Origin: Exiguobacterium qingdaonense
Lineage (GTDB): Bacteria; Bacillota; Bacilli; Exiguobacteriales; Exiguobacteriaceae
Direction of reading: 5' to 3'
NCBI RefSeq assembly: GCF_018617855.1
Contig: NZ_JACSKY010000006.1
Location: 1-64,000 of the forward strand
DNA: 64,000 nucleotides
Program-made: the position numbers and the translations under genes
Notes under the pieces: generated by a model
Database searches by the model: none
Told to the model about the DNA's origin: nothing
What the model saw: the letters and a program-made list of their open reading frames with translations, nothing else
Part shown: piece by piece, positions 34,026 to 41,886 of the stretch
Numbering within the stretch: position 1 is the stretch's first letter
Layout of the letters: the number at the start of each line of letters is the position of its first letter

Positions 34026-35402
34026 TTATGATGCGATTTTGAGTGATTCACGTTGCTTCCCCAAACGGACGTATCCCAAAATAACCGAGAAGACCGGGCT
34101 GAGCCAGAGGAAGAACGCGAACGGTGCGTATTCCAATACTGGCACGCCGAGTGTCGCTGCGAAGAAGGCGCCAGAAACACCCCAAGGGATGAGCGGGTTG
34201 ATCACAGTTCCACCGTCCTCAAGTGCCCGTGACAAGTAGCGTGGGTCGATCCCGCGATCGATAAACCCTTGTTTGAACGCCTGACCTGGCAAAAGGATCG
34301 ACAAGTACTGTTCTCCCGCGAGCAAGTTGACACCGATTGAACTAAGGACGACCGATAAAACAGAGCTCCCTGGTGATTTCAAACGCTCGAGCAACGATTC
34401 GACGATCGCTTGGAACACACCGAGTTCACGTAACAAGCCTCCGAATGCAAGGGCGATCAAGACGAGACTGACCGACCAGAGCATCGATTCAAGACCCCCA
34501 CGATCGAGTACCGTCGCAATCGTCTCGTTCTCGACACCTGACTTGAAGCCAGACTGCATGACACCGAGCCAGTTCGAGATGCTCCAGTTGCCTTGAACGA
34601 AACCGGCCGTCAACACACCGGCGAACATCCCGACGAGCATCGTCGGCAAGACCGGCATGCGCCGGAACGCGAGCACTGCGACAAGGACCGGGGCAATCAA
34701 CGTGAGCCATGAGAGGTCGAATCGTCCGCTTAGTGCGGCTTGCGCTTCTGCGATTTGTGTCGTGTCAGCAGTTTGACCGCTTCTTCCGAGGAACGTGAAT
34801 AATATCAATGTGATGATGAACGCTGGAATCGTCGTCCCCATCATGAAGCGAATGTGGTCGAACAGTTTGACACCCGCCACTGCCGGCGCAAAGTTTGTCG
34901 TATCCGACAACGGGCTCATCTTGTCCCCGAAGAGGGCACCCGACACGATCGCACCTGCGGCGAGTGCCGGTGAGATCCCTAGTGCCGTCCCGATTCCGAA
35001 TAAGGCGACACCGACCGTCCCGACGGTTGTAAACGCACTTCCTGTGAAGGTCGAGACGATCATCGTGATCAATAAGACACTTGGTAAGAACCATTCAGCA
35101 GAGATTGTATTTAGACCGATGGAGAGGATCGTCGCGACCGTCCCGGACATTTGCCATACTCCGATGAGCATCCCGATCAACAACAAAATCAATACCGGCA
35201 TGATCGCTTCACGGATCCCGTTGATCATCGCCGTTTCAATCTGTTTGAAGTCGCGTGAACGATAATACGCGTATCCACCTACCATTACCATTGTGCCAAA
35301 AATCGCCATATGTGGCGTCGCTTTGGCCAAAAACATCAGTGCGAGCAAGGTGATCCCGCTCATCAACACGACGAATACAGCTTCTTTTCCTTTCATCTGC
35401 AT
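34026..35402 (-). CDS. nhaC: Na+/H+ antiporter, NhaC family
   Basis: A 458-residue integral membrane antiporter with about 11-12 helices. NhaC-type segments: LLLIGMLIGVWQMSGTVATI, TFTGSAFTTVGTVGVAL, GALFGDKMSPLSDTTNFAP. It exports sodium (possibly malate-linked in some homologues) in exchange for protons, helping alkaline-pH and sodium tolerance. GGAGG lies 8 bases before the ATG. Divergent from the que operon. Confidence 0.92.
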   Translation of the reverse strand: MQMKGKEAVFVVLMSGITLLALMFLAKATPHMAIFGTMVMVGGYAYYRSRDFKQIETAMINGIREAIMPVLILLLIGMLIGVWQMSGTVATILSIGLNTISAEWFLPSVLLITMIVSTFTGSAFTTVGTVGVALFGIGTALGISPALAAGAIVSGALFGDKMSPLSDTTNFAPAVAGVKLFDHIRFMMGTTIPAFIITLILFTFLGRSGQTADTTQIAEAQAALSGRFDLSWLTLIAPVLVAVLAFRRMPVLPTMLVGMFAGVLTAGFVQGNWSISNWLGVMQSGFKSGVENETIATVLDRGGLESMLWSVSLVLIALAFGGLLRELGVFQAIVESLLERLKSPGSSVLSVVLSSIGVNLLAGEQYLSILLPGQAFKQGFIDRGIDPRYLSRALEDGGTVINPLIPWGVSGAFFAATLGVPVLEYAPFAFFLWLSPVFSVILGYVRLGKQRESLKIAS

Positions 35403-35566
35403 CGACGTCCCCTCCTTTCGTTATAAGCTAATCATTCATTATTTCGCCTAACCGCTTAAACGCTTTTATGCACAAAAGCATGTCAGTGATGTTTTTTACT
35501 ATACTCGCTTCCTTTCTCCCTGTCAAACGTCTTTTTATGATAAATTATATGCTTGAGGGTGACCTC

Positions 35567-35600
35567 CGGAGTTCGTAACCTCCTCCGACATCAAAACTAG
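35567..35600 (+). promoter_or_regulatory. preQ1-I riboswitch upstream of queCDEF
   Basis: CGGAG-UUCGUA-ACCUC-CUCCG forms the 5-bp P1 with its loop, followed by the A-rich tail ACAUCAAAACUAG that folds back in the H-type pseudoknot of class I preQ1 aptamers. The tail ends only a few bases before the AAGGAAG ribosome binding site of queC, so control is probably of translation initiation. The location in front of the queuosine precursor operon supports the assignment. Confidence 0.85.
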
Positions 35601-35619
35601 CGAAAAGGAAGTGTGCTTC

Positions 35620-36264
35620 ATGCAACACGAAAAAGCTTTGGTCGTCTTTAGTGGTGGCCAAGATTCAACCACTTGCCTGTTTTGGGCAAAACAACAATTC
35701 TCCCATGTGGAGGCGGTGACGTTCGCATACGGTCAACGCCATGATGCGGAAATCGAGGTCGCAAAAGAAATTGCGGCAGAACTCGATGTCCCACACCACA
35801 TCCTCGACTTGTCCCTTCTCGGACAACTCACATCGAACGCGCTCACGAGACACGATCTCGACATCGACAATGCGGACGTCCCAAATACGTTCGTCGATGG
35901 ACGCAACCATCTATTCTTATCATTTGCGGCCGTCATGGCCAAACAACTCGGTATGCATCACATTGTGACAGGTGTGTGTGAAACGGACTTTTCAGGTTAC
36001 CCGGATTGCCGAGACCAGTTCATCAAATCACTCAACGTGACACTCAATTTAGCGATGGATTATCCATTCGTCATCGACACACCGCTCATGTGGCTCGATA
36101 AAAAAGAGACGTGGGCACTCGCCGACGCGCTCGGTGCGTTCGACTACGTCAAAGAACGCACGCTCACTTGCTACAACGGTGTCATCGGTTCAGGTTGTGG
36201 AGAATGTCCGGCGTGTATTCTTCGTCAAAACGGACTGACAGCCTACGAGGAGGTGCGCGTATGA
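35620..36264 (+). CDS. queC: 7-cyano-7-deazaguanine synthase QueC
   Basis: ATP-dependent enzyme converting 7-carboxy-7-deazaguanine to preQ0. The 214-residue protein has the PP-loop [10 protein letters not shown] at the N-terminus and the zinc-binding cysteines in [28 protein letters not shown] precedes the ATG; an upstream in-frame GTG overlaps that site. First gene of a four-gene operon under a preQ1 riboswitch; overlaps queD by four bases. Confidence 0.97.
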   Translation: MQHEKALVVFSGGQDSTTCLFWAKQQFSHVEAVTFAYGQRHDAEIEVAKEIAAELDVPHHILDLSLLGQLTSNALTRHDLDIDNADVPNTFVDGRNHLFLSFAAVMAKQLGMHHIVTGVCETDFSGYPDCRDQFIKSLNVTLNLAMDYPFVIDTPLMWLDKKETWALADALGAFDYVKERTLTCYNGVIGSGCGECPACILRQNGLTAYEEVRV

Positions 36265-36719
36265 AACATGCTCCATTCCTCGCTCCGACCAGTGTCGAAT
36301 CAAAGCAAGAAGGATCGCTCATATACTGTCCGCATCGCGTTCAAATCGTCAAAGAAGTGACGTTCGACGCGGCGCACCATCTATTTGATTATGATGGCAA
36401 ATGTCGTGCTCTTCATGGTCATACGTATAAGCTCCAAATGGGTGTCAGCGGCTTTCTCGACAATCGCGGGATGACGCTCGACTTTGGTGACTTGAAAAAG
36501 ATCTTCAAAGAAGAGCTTGAGCCATATCTCGACCATCGCTATTTGAACGAGTCACTCCCTTATATGAATACAACTGCAGAAAACATGTGCTATTGGATTT
36601 TTGAACAGTTGGCGACACACTTGCCGAATGAACGCGACGTCCGTGTCGAGTTCGTCCGTCTGTATGAAACGCCGACGTCTTACGCTGAGTTCCGCCGTGA
36701 ATGGTTGGTGGAATCGTGA
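36261..36719 (+). CDS. queD: 6-carboxy-5,6,7,8-tetrahydropterin synthase QueD
   Basis: Converts 7,8-dihydroneopterin triphosphate to 6-carboxytetrahydropterin. The 152-residue protein shows the zinc-binding histidines in [20 protein letters not shown] (with the catalytic Cys) and the MTLDFGDLK and DHRYLNE motifs. There is an N-terminal extension of about 25 residues before the usual start of the fold. ATGA overlap with queC and GTGA overlap with queE mark tight coupling. Confidence 0.96.
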   Translation: MKHAPFLAPTSVESKQEGSLIYCPHRVQIVKEVTFDAAHHLFDYDGKCRALHGHTYKLQMGVSGFLDNRGMTLDFGDLKKIFKEELEPYLDHRYLNESLPYMNTTAENMCYWIFEQLATHLPNERDVRVEFVRLYETPTSYAEFRREWLVES

Positions 36720-37411
36720 AAATTCCTGTTCTTGAAGTGTTCGGACCGACCTTCCAAGGCGAAGGCCGGGCCATCGGACAAAAGACGATGTTCGTCCGGA
36801 CCGCCGGTTGCGATTATCGCTGTTCGTGGTGCGATTCCGCCTTCACGTGGGACGGTTCAGAAAAACCGGACATGCTGACAGCCGATGAGGTCATCGCTCG
36901 CCTGGATGCACTCGGTACGTACGATTACGTCACCATCTCGGGTGGCAATCCGCTTCTCATCGCAGCTATGGGAGGCCTCGTCGTGAAATTGAAAGAACGT
37001 GGTGTCACACTCGCTGTCGAGACGCAAGGTAGCCGCTATCAAGACTGGCTCACACAAATCGATGACGTGACCCTCAGCCCGAAGCCCCCGTCGTCTGGTA
37101 TGAAGACGAACTGGGAACAACTCGACGACATCGTCGAACGGTTACGCCCGGAGCAGACGACATTCAAAGTCGCTGTCTTTGATGAGGTGGACCTCGCCTA
37201 TGCGAAAGAAGTGCAACAGCGCTACTTACCGGACGTCATGTATTTGTCGGCCGGTAACCCAGAGCCTGGTGCGGACGGAGACATCACCGATGCCCAGCTC
37301 CGTCGCTTGAAACAACTATGGGAAGACGTCGCACGCGACCCGTCATGGCAAAGCGTCCGCGTCTTGCCACAACTACACACATTACTGTACGCCAACGAAC
37401 GTGGCGTCTAA
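36716..37411 (+). CDS. queE: 7-carboxy-7-deazaguanine synthase QueE
   Basis: Radical-SAM enzyme that contracts the pterin ring to 7-carboxy-7-deazaguanine. The 231-residue protein has the iron-sulfur motif [12 protein letters not shown], the FQGEG segment and [10 protein letters not shown] prefer GTG 36716, overlapping the queD stop with GGTGG upstream, over ATG 36701 which has no site. Confidence 0.96.
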   Translation: MKIPVLEVFGPTFQGEGRAIGQKTMFVRTAGCDYRCSWCDSAFTWDGSEKPDMLTADEVIARLDALGTYDYVTISGGNPLLIAAMGGLVVKLKERGVTLAVETQGSRYQDWLTQIDDVTLSPKPPSSGMKTNWEQLDDIVERLRPEQTTFKVAVFDEVDLAYAKEVQQRYLPDVMYLSAGNPEPGADGDITDAQLRRLKQLWEDVARDPSWQSVRVLPQLHTLLYANERGV

Positions 37412-37422
37412 GGAGAATGAAC

Positions 37423-37911
37423 ATGAGACCAGAAGACTTACAAGACCTCTCGCTCCTCGGACAGAAGAGCGTCCCTTATATTTTTGAATATACACCTGAC
37501 GTCCTCGAGGCGTTCCCGAACCGTCATCCGGAGAACGACTACTTCGTTAAATTCAACGCACCTGAATTTACATCGTTGTGCCCGATCACGAACCAACCCG
37601 ACTTTGCGACGATCTACATCTCATACATCCCGGATGAGAAACTCGTCGAGTCGAAGTCGTTGAAGTTGTACTTGTTTAGCTTCCGTAACCATGGTGACTT
37701 CCATGAGAACTGCATCAACGTCATCGGGAAAGACCTCGTGAAATTGATGGAGCCCCGCTATCTCGAAGTGTGGGGGAAATTCACGCCCCGCGGCGGCATC
37801 TCGATCGACCCGTACTACAATTATGGAAAACCGGGCACGAAGTATGAAAAAATGGCAGAACATCGTCTGTTCAACCATGACCTGTATCCAGAAACAGTTG
37901 ATAACCGGTAA
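37423..37911 (+). CDS. queF: NADPH-dependent 7-cyano-7-deazaguanine reductase QueF
   Basis: Reduces the nitrile of preQ0 to preQ1, the base inserted into tRNA. The 162-residue unimodular form has the catalytic cysteine in [16 protein letters not shown] and the QueF motif [26 protein letters not shown] lies 7 bases before ATG 37423. It is the last gene of the operon. Confidence 0.97.
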   Translation: MRPEDLQDLSLLGQKSVPYIFEYTPDVLEAFPNRHPENDYFVKFNAPEFTSLCPITNQPDFATIYISYIPDEKLVESKSLKLYLFSFRNHGDFHENCINVIGKDLVKLMEPRYLEVWGKFTPRGGISIDPYYNYGKPGTKYEKMAEHRLFNHDLYPETVDNR

Positions 37912-37914
37912 CTG

Positions 37915-37952
37915 AAAAGTAGGCGCTCCATCTGGAGTCGCCTACTTTTTTT
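37915..37952. terminator. Bidirectional terminator after queF
   Basis: AAAGTAGGCG-CTCCA / TGGAGTCGCCTACTTT stem with T-runs on both sides. It overlaps the stop of the convergent gene at 37942. Confidence 0.85.
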
Positions 37953-38598
37953 GATAGCGATGAATCTGGCGCTTTATCGGTTCGCGGAACACCGTTGCGA
38001 TGAGCGTCAACACGAGCATGATCCCAAATGCCAATGCGATGAGCTCCCAATCCCCGCTCGCGATACTGCTTCCAAGAAAGTTATTCGCGAACGCCCCAGG
38101 GACCATACCGACGACGGTCGCGAACAAATATGCCGTTACGTTTACTTTCGCCAGACCGGAAGCATAGCTGACCAAATCAAAATTGACGAGTGGGATGAGT
38201 CGTAAGATGAGGACATAAAAGAAGCCGTCCTCTTCGATTTTGTGTTGAATGGCTTCATAATTTTTTGATTCGAAGTGATGCAAGAAGCGGTCACCGAAAT
38301 AGATTGCCACGTAATAAGCGACCAGGGCACTCAATGTCGCCCCGATGACGGTATAGATGACACCTGGTAACATTCCGAACGCCAAGCCACCGGCGACCGA
38401 CAAGACCGATGTCGGAAATAGGATGAGCGGACGAACGGTGAACAGCAAGATGTAAATGAGAGGAGCCAACCATCCGAATCGAATGATGTAATCTCGAATA
38501 TCGCCTGGGCTGACGTCAATCCACTGATAAAGAAACGTCGCCGTCCCGAATAGGAGTAGGATGAGTGCGATCATCCATTGTACTTTCCACTTCTTCAT
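37942..38598 (-). CDS. TVP38/TMEM64 (VTT domain) membrane protein
   Basis: A 218-residue polytopic membrane protein with the VTT-family core: FTVRPLILFPTSVLSVAGGL, GAFANNFLGSSIASGDWEL, and RLIPLVNFDLVSYASGL. It is similar in type to the protein at 108-737 but clearly diverged. Family roles are proposed in lipid scrambling or membrane maintenance; unknown here. GAGGAGG precedes the ATG. Confidence 0.88.
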   Translation of the reverse strand: MKKWKVQWMIALILLLFGTATFLYQWIDVSPGDIRDYIIRFGWLAPLIYILLFTVRPLILFPTSVLSVAGGLAFGMLPGVIYTVIGATLSALVAYYVAIYFGDRFLHHFESKNYEAIQHKIEEDGFFYVLILRLIPLVNFDLVSYASGLAKVNVTAYLFATVVGMVPGAFANNFLGSSIASGDWELIALAFGIMLVLTLIATVFREPIKRQIHRYQKK

Positions 38599-38706
38599 CG
38601 TCCTCCTCCTCTCTATTTGATTATTCCCTTAATCCAGGATGTCATCCACCTTTTTTCAGCCATCCCGATGTGGTACGGTTAGAAAAAGCATAAGGAGGAA
38701 ATCCGT

Positions 38707-39204
38707 ATGAACCTTGCAGATGCCCTAACATTGAAACAGTTGCTCCATGAGCAAATCGATACATTGACCGAAGAGATTGAACACGTGGCGTTCATCTCGC
38801 TTGAAGCGACTGAATCCATTCCGACGATTCAGTCTCGCTCCCTTCAAGACATCGAAATGGAACTTGAACACATCCGTCTAGACCTACGCCAGCTCGACCG
38901 GCTCATTCAAGAGGCGAACGTTCAAGCCATCGTTGATACACATGACGGTCCACTCCCGCTCGTAGAGGCAATCGAGCTCGCTGTTCAGTTGCGTGTTCAG
39001 GCGCGGCTCTATGAGAAGCTGTCGCTTCGTCCGAAGAAAGAATACGTACACGGGGTCGCCGTGATCAAACATGCCCTATATGACCCAGAGCTATATCGCT
39101 TGAAAGCACGCGATATTAAGAAGCGGGCCATTCGAATCGAAAGTGCCATTCGGACCGTCCGTGTTCAAACCGATATTGACTTTGATGCTTCACGATATAT
39201 GTAA
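38707..39204 (+). CDS. DIP1984/DUF6847-like protein
   Basis: A 165-residue, mostly helical soluble protein. MNLADALTLKQLLHEQIDTL, the LDRLIQEANVQ helix and the DGPLPLVEAIELAVQLR segment follow the pattern of the DIP1984 (septicolysin-like) family, whose function is unknown. Coiled-coil propensity is high. AAGGAGG precedes the ATG. Family assignment is from pattern memory. Confidence 0.65.
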   Translation: MNLADALTLKQLLHEQIDTLTEEIEHVAFISLEATESIPTIQSRSLQDIEMELEHIRLDLRQLDRLIQEANVQAIVDTHDGPLPLVEAIELAVQLRVQARLYEKLSLRPKKEYVHGVAVIKHALYDPELYRLKARDIKKRAIRIESAIRTVRVQTDIDFDASRYM

Positions 39205-39206
39205 AA

Positions 39207-39228
39207 AAGCGAAGGGGTCCCTTCGCTT
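39207..39228. repeat. Left copy of the hairpin flanking the IS1182-like relic
   Basis: AAGCGAAGG-GGTC-CCTTCGCTT stem, abutting the CAGACTG end of the element. It has an A-run on the left but no T-run on the right, so it is no longer a proper terminator for the plus-strand gene ending at 39204. Confidence 0.7.
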
Positions 39229-39274
39229 CAGACTGTAGACAAAGTATAGGTCCAATGTCTTTTTTATGCCAAAT

Positions 39275-39380
39275 CCGGACACGGCTCGCTTTCCTAGGGG
39301 CAAGCAGGGAGCCGCATCGCGACTGCGTCACTGCTGGGTCTCCCTTTGCTTGCTATTCCCTCAGGAGTCTCGCCTGCCCG
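39275..39380 (-). repeat. GC-rich structured intergenic repeat, copy A
   Basis: On the minus strand this reads GACTCCTGAGGGAATAGCAAG ... GGGAGACCCAGC ... GCGATGCGGCTCCC ... CCTAGGAAAGCGAGCCG. The cores GGAGACCCAGC and GTCGCGATGCGGCTCC are shared with copy B in inverted orientation (39308-39343 against 39702-39738). CAAGCAGGGAG / CTCCCTTTGCTTG lets the repeat fold on itself. Confidence 0.65.
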
Positions 39381-39657
39381 TTCTCGGTCACCCCCACATA
39401 ATGGTGTGAGAAGAACACACAGGGGGCGGATCTGATAATCAACAAGTCGACACCATCCATCCTTCACGGTCTGACGAACGGAACGGATGTTGAACGGCGG
39501 CCCGAGGAGGATGATTTCGGGATCGATGACGGGCGGGCTCGGCGTTTCCCTTCCCTTCCCCTTGATACATCGATTCAAAGTATGTACCGAGCTTTTTTTT
39601 TGGCCGTCGAGGCCTTAGAAAAAGACAAACGGCCGCCAGATGACGACCGTTTGCGTT

Positions 39658-39782
39658 GCTCGCCCGACGGCGCCCCGACTCCGAAAGGATTGCAATCCGA
39701 CGGAGACCCAGCAGCGACCTAGGTCGCGATGCGGCTCCGGGATTGCCTGCGGAAAGCGTGGGCGTCGGACAGGCGAGCGATA
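39658..39782 (+). repeat. GC-rich structured intergenic repeat, copy B
   Basis: Outer arms GCTCGCCCGACGGCGCCCC and GGGCGTCGGACAGGCGAGC pair imperfectly, enclosing CGACTCC ... GGAGACCCAGC ... GTCGCGATGCGGCTCC ... GCGGAAAGCG. The order of these short blocks recalls a GC-rich repeat family seen between genes in other Bacillales; I cannot name it with certainty. Confidence 0.65.
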
Positions 39783-39806
39783 TGATTCATGTTAGTCAAC
39801 AAGCTG

Positions 39807-39831
39807 AAGCGAAGGAATCATTCCTTCGCTT
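39807..39831. repeat. Right copy of the hairpin flanking the IS1182-like relic
   Basis: AAGCGAAGG-AATCATT-CCTTCGCTT, then TTTACA on the plus strand; it immediately precedes the stop codon of the minus-strand gene at 39832. Stems are identical to the left copy, loops differ. Confidence 0.7.
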
Positions 39832-40290
39832 TTACATATGGTGATTGTGATGAATATCGTGATGACTCGATGAGGAACGGCTACGTGGAGGTGCTTCATC
39901 AGCAAACCTCTCCCCGTCCAAAATCCCGAGACGCTTGTATTGACGACCGACCCGCTCTTTCGTCTCCTCGCGAACCGAGCTTGACTCCATCACCAATTGA
40001 TAGCATCCGAGCGCGACACGGAACGGTTCCATGCGCGTCCGTTCAATCGTGAAGGAATCGACGCCCCGTAAATAGTCTGCCAATCGCTCGGCCGCGTCGT
40101 CACTCGGATAATCGGCTAACTGTGAGGCAAATCCCTGTAAATCTTTCAAGGTGTTCGATGTCTTGGAATAACTCCGACTTGATTTAACGATGACGAATAC
40201 GATAAATCCAACAATGGCGAAGAAGATTATTGGAAAGAGTAAATTCATGATACTGAAAAATGGATCCGCCCCAAATTCTAAAACTGACAT
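39832..40290 (-). CDS. Single-pass membrane protein of unknown function
   Basis: A 152-residue protein with one membrane helix near the N-terminus (MNLLFPIIFFAIVGFIVFVI), a helical cytoplasmic part (LKDLQGFASQLADYPSDDAA), and a low-complexity tail rich in Ser, Arg and His (SRSSSSHHDIHHNHHM) that could bind metal. ATG 40290 is chosen as the start of the hydrophobic domain with a GGGGGA site upstream. No family recognised. Confidence 0.7.
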   Translation of the reverse strand: MSVLEFGADPFFSIMNLLFPIIFFAIVGFIVFVIVKSSRSYSKTSNTLKDLQGFASQLADYPSDDAAERLADYLRGVDSFTIERTRMEPFRVALGCYQLVMESSSVREETKERVGRQYKRLGILDGERFADEAPPRSRSSSSHHDIHHNHHM

Positions 40291-40343
40291 CCTACATTCC
40301 CCCTTTTCTTTATGTACGTTCATTCAGCAGAATCGGTTTCATC

Positions 40344-40370
40344 AAAAAAACCGCGATCACAAGACCGCGG
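40344..40370 (-). terminator. Intrinsic terminator of the GNAT gene
   Basis: CCGCGGT / ATCGCGG stem followed by seven T on the minus strand. Confidence 0.8.
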
Positions 40371-40377
40371 CATCGAT

Positions 40378-40836
40378 TCAACTGTTCAATTGCTTCTCCA
40401 TCATGATGCGCGGCTCGCCGTCTTCTGTGTAGGCGCCCATGATGTCATACCCGCAAAGAAGGTTCAGGATGATGACCCCTTTGTTCGTATTACGTGCTTT
40501 CGTTCGAATCGAATGGAAACCTTGCGCTTCGACCCATTCGAGTTGCGTATCCATCAGCTTGCGGCCGATGCCGTGCTTTTGGAAGTCCGGGTGTACGCCG
40601 CCCGCCCAGCTATAAAACCGATAAGGCTCTGCTTCATAACCGATTTTAAAGCCGACCAACTGATCTTCTGAAAAAGCCAGCAACACTAACGGATTGGCGT
40701 GACGATATAGGCGCTCTTTGAAGCGCAACTGATCAAGGTCACCATACAACGTGCGATACAGTCCGAAGAAATCCTCTTCAAAATCTTTAAAATTGTTCGT
40801 CACATCTTTTACGATAAATGAACTCGTCGTACTCAT
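40378..40836 (-). CDS. GNAT-family N-acetyltransferase
   Basis: A 152-residue acetyltransferase with the acetyl-CoA loop HPDFQKHGIGRKLMDTQLEW and the C-terminal TKARNTNKGVIILNLLCGYD segment. Substrate unknown. ATG 40836 and 40839 both follow AAAGGGG at reasonable spacing (8 or 5); an upstream frame to 40893 overlaps the methyltransferase gene's end and is unlikely to be used. It lies 57 bases after that gene on the same strand, so co-transcription is likely. Confidence 0.88.
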   Translation of the reverse strand: MSTTSSFIVKDVTNNFKDFEEDFFGLYRTLYGDLDQLRFKERLYRHANPLVLLAFSEDQLVGFKIGYEAEPYRFYSWAGGVHPDFQKHGIGRKLMDTQLEWVEAQGFHSIRTKARNTNKGVIILNLLCGYDIMGAYTEDGEPRIMMEKQLNS

Positions 40837-40893
40837 CATTCCATCCCCTTTCAGTTTATGGACAAAATTCCGTACGTCTGTTCCATTCGCCAT

Positions 40894-41658
40894 TCATTCC
40901 GTTTTTCCTGTCTCCCGCTCAAAAGCCGTGACACCTTTTTGCTTGTACAGACCAAGCGTACGTTTCGGTAAACTTTTGATCATCCAATCCTTGAAAATCC
41001 TTGCCTGCTCATCAACAGGCAGTTCATAGCCGTCCGTCACGATGTGTCGCGACCGTGTCGTGACATCATATAATGAAATCGCGGCAGCAACCGAGATGTT
41101 CAAACTTTGTACGTACCCTTGCATCGGAATGACAAAATTCCCGTCCGCCTTCTTGAGTGCGGCTTCCGATACACCACTATGTTCGTTCCCGAATAGAAGG
41201 ACCGTCGGCTTTGATACATCGACTTCTTCGAGCGGGATCGCCTCCTCACTCAATGCCGTCGCATACACTTGATAGCCCTTTTCCTTTAACACGTCAATCG
41301 CCTCTTCAATCGATCCATGCTCCACGACGTCCACCCAGCGGTCGGCACTTTTGGCGATAATCGAGTTCGGTTTAAACTTCGCGCGTCCTTCGACGACGTG
41401 CAATGTCTGCACCCCGAACGCATCGGCCGAACGTAAGACGGCCGATTGGTTGTGCGGGTCGTCCACACCTTCCGTCAAAATCGTGATGTGGTTCGTTCGT
41501 ATATTCAACACTTCATACATCCGCTTGACCCGGTCAGGCATGAGCATCTCGTAAAGAGGAAGATCATTTCTTCGCAATACACCCTTTTGTAACAACTCTT
41601 CTTTTAGTTCAATCTGCTCTTCTTTCGTCAAAGCAGATGTGGTCTGTCTCCAACCCAT
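40894..41658 (-). CDS. TrmH/SpoU-family RNA 2'-O-methyltransferase
   Basis: A 254-residue SPOUT-fold enzyme with motif 1 NQSAVLRSADAFG, motif 2 LLFGNEHSGVS and motif 3 IPMQGYVQSLNISVAAAISLY, which form the knotted SAM site. The sequence and C-terminal extension look like tRNA (Gm18) methyltransferase TrmH rather than the ribosomal RlmB type, but this is not certain. GAAGGGAGC precedes ATG 41658. Confidence 0.85.
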   Translation of the reverse strand: MGWRQTTSALTKEEQIELKEELLQKGVLRRNDLPLYEMLMPDRVKRMYEVLNIRTNHITILTEGVDDPHNQSAVLRSADAFGVQTLHVVEGRAKFKPNSIIAKSADRWVDVVEHGSIEEAIDVLKEKGYQVYATALSEEAIPLEEVDVSKPTVLLFGNEHSGVSEAALKKADGNFVIPMQGYVQSLNISVAAAISLYDVTTRSRHIVTDGYELPVDEQARIFKDWMIKSLPKRTLGLYKQKGVTAFERETGKTE

Positions 41659-41771
41659 CTTTCTCGCTCCCTTCAACCTATCATATTGTAGCTAGATTCA
41701 ATCCGACTGACAAGTTCACCCCATACATCCATTCCTTCATTCTTTTATTGGAAAATAAAAGTAAATAAATT

Positions 41772-41831
41772 TGCGAAAACGGTTGCATGAATCTATGCAA
41801 TCGATTACAATCATTAATGCAAGCGATTGCA
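41772..41831 (+). promoter_or_regulatory. Three LacI-type operator-like sites upstream of the PTS permease
   Basis: TGCGAAAACGGTTGCA (41772-41787), TGCAATCGATTACA (41796-41809) and TGCAAGCGATTGCA (41818-41831, a near-perfect palindrome) have the TGCAA-NN-TTGCA look of LacI-family operators or cre sites. Their centres are 22-23 bases apart, about two helical turns. I find no convincing -35/-10 pair, which may overlap the sites. Confidence 0.55.
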
Positions 41832-41886
41832 CTATTGGTAGAGATAAAAATTAGAAAAATTCCCTCACAGGAAGGAAGCGTATAAT

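Larger units (their letters stand above)
39229..39806 (-). mobile_element. Degraded IS1182-like element
   Basis: The ends form imperfect inverted repeats: CAGACTGTAGACAAAG at left and, read in reverse, CAGCTTGTTGACTAAC at right (11 of 16 identical). Inside, the minus strand at about 39430-39578 encodes a fragment PPVIDPEIILLG ... FNIRSVRQTVKD that resembles the conserved N-terminal part of IS1182-family transposases (RPxIDPxxLLK...FGIRSxRQTxKE). Most of the roughly 1.5-kb transposase is missing and two inverted GC-rich repeats occupy the rest. There is no intact gene in this 578-bp stretch. Confidence 0.6.

Noticed and set aside
39294-39578. 94-residue open frame on the minus strand as an intact gene
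   Set aside because: Only its first half resembles an IS1182 transposase and the second half reads through a GC-rich repeat; it is a relic.
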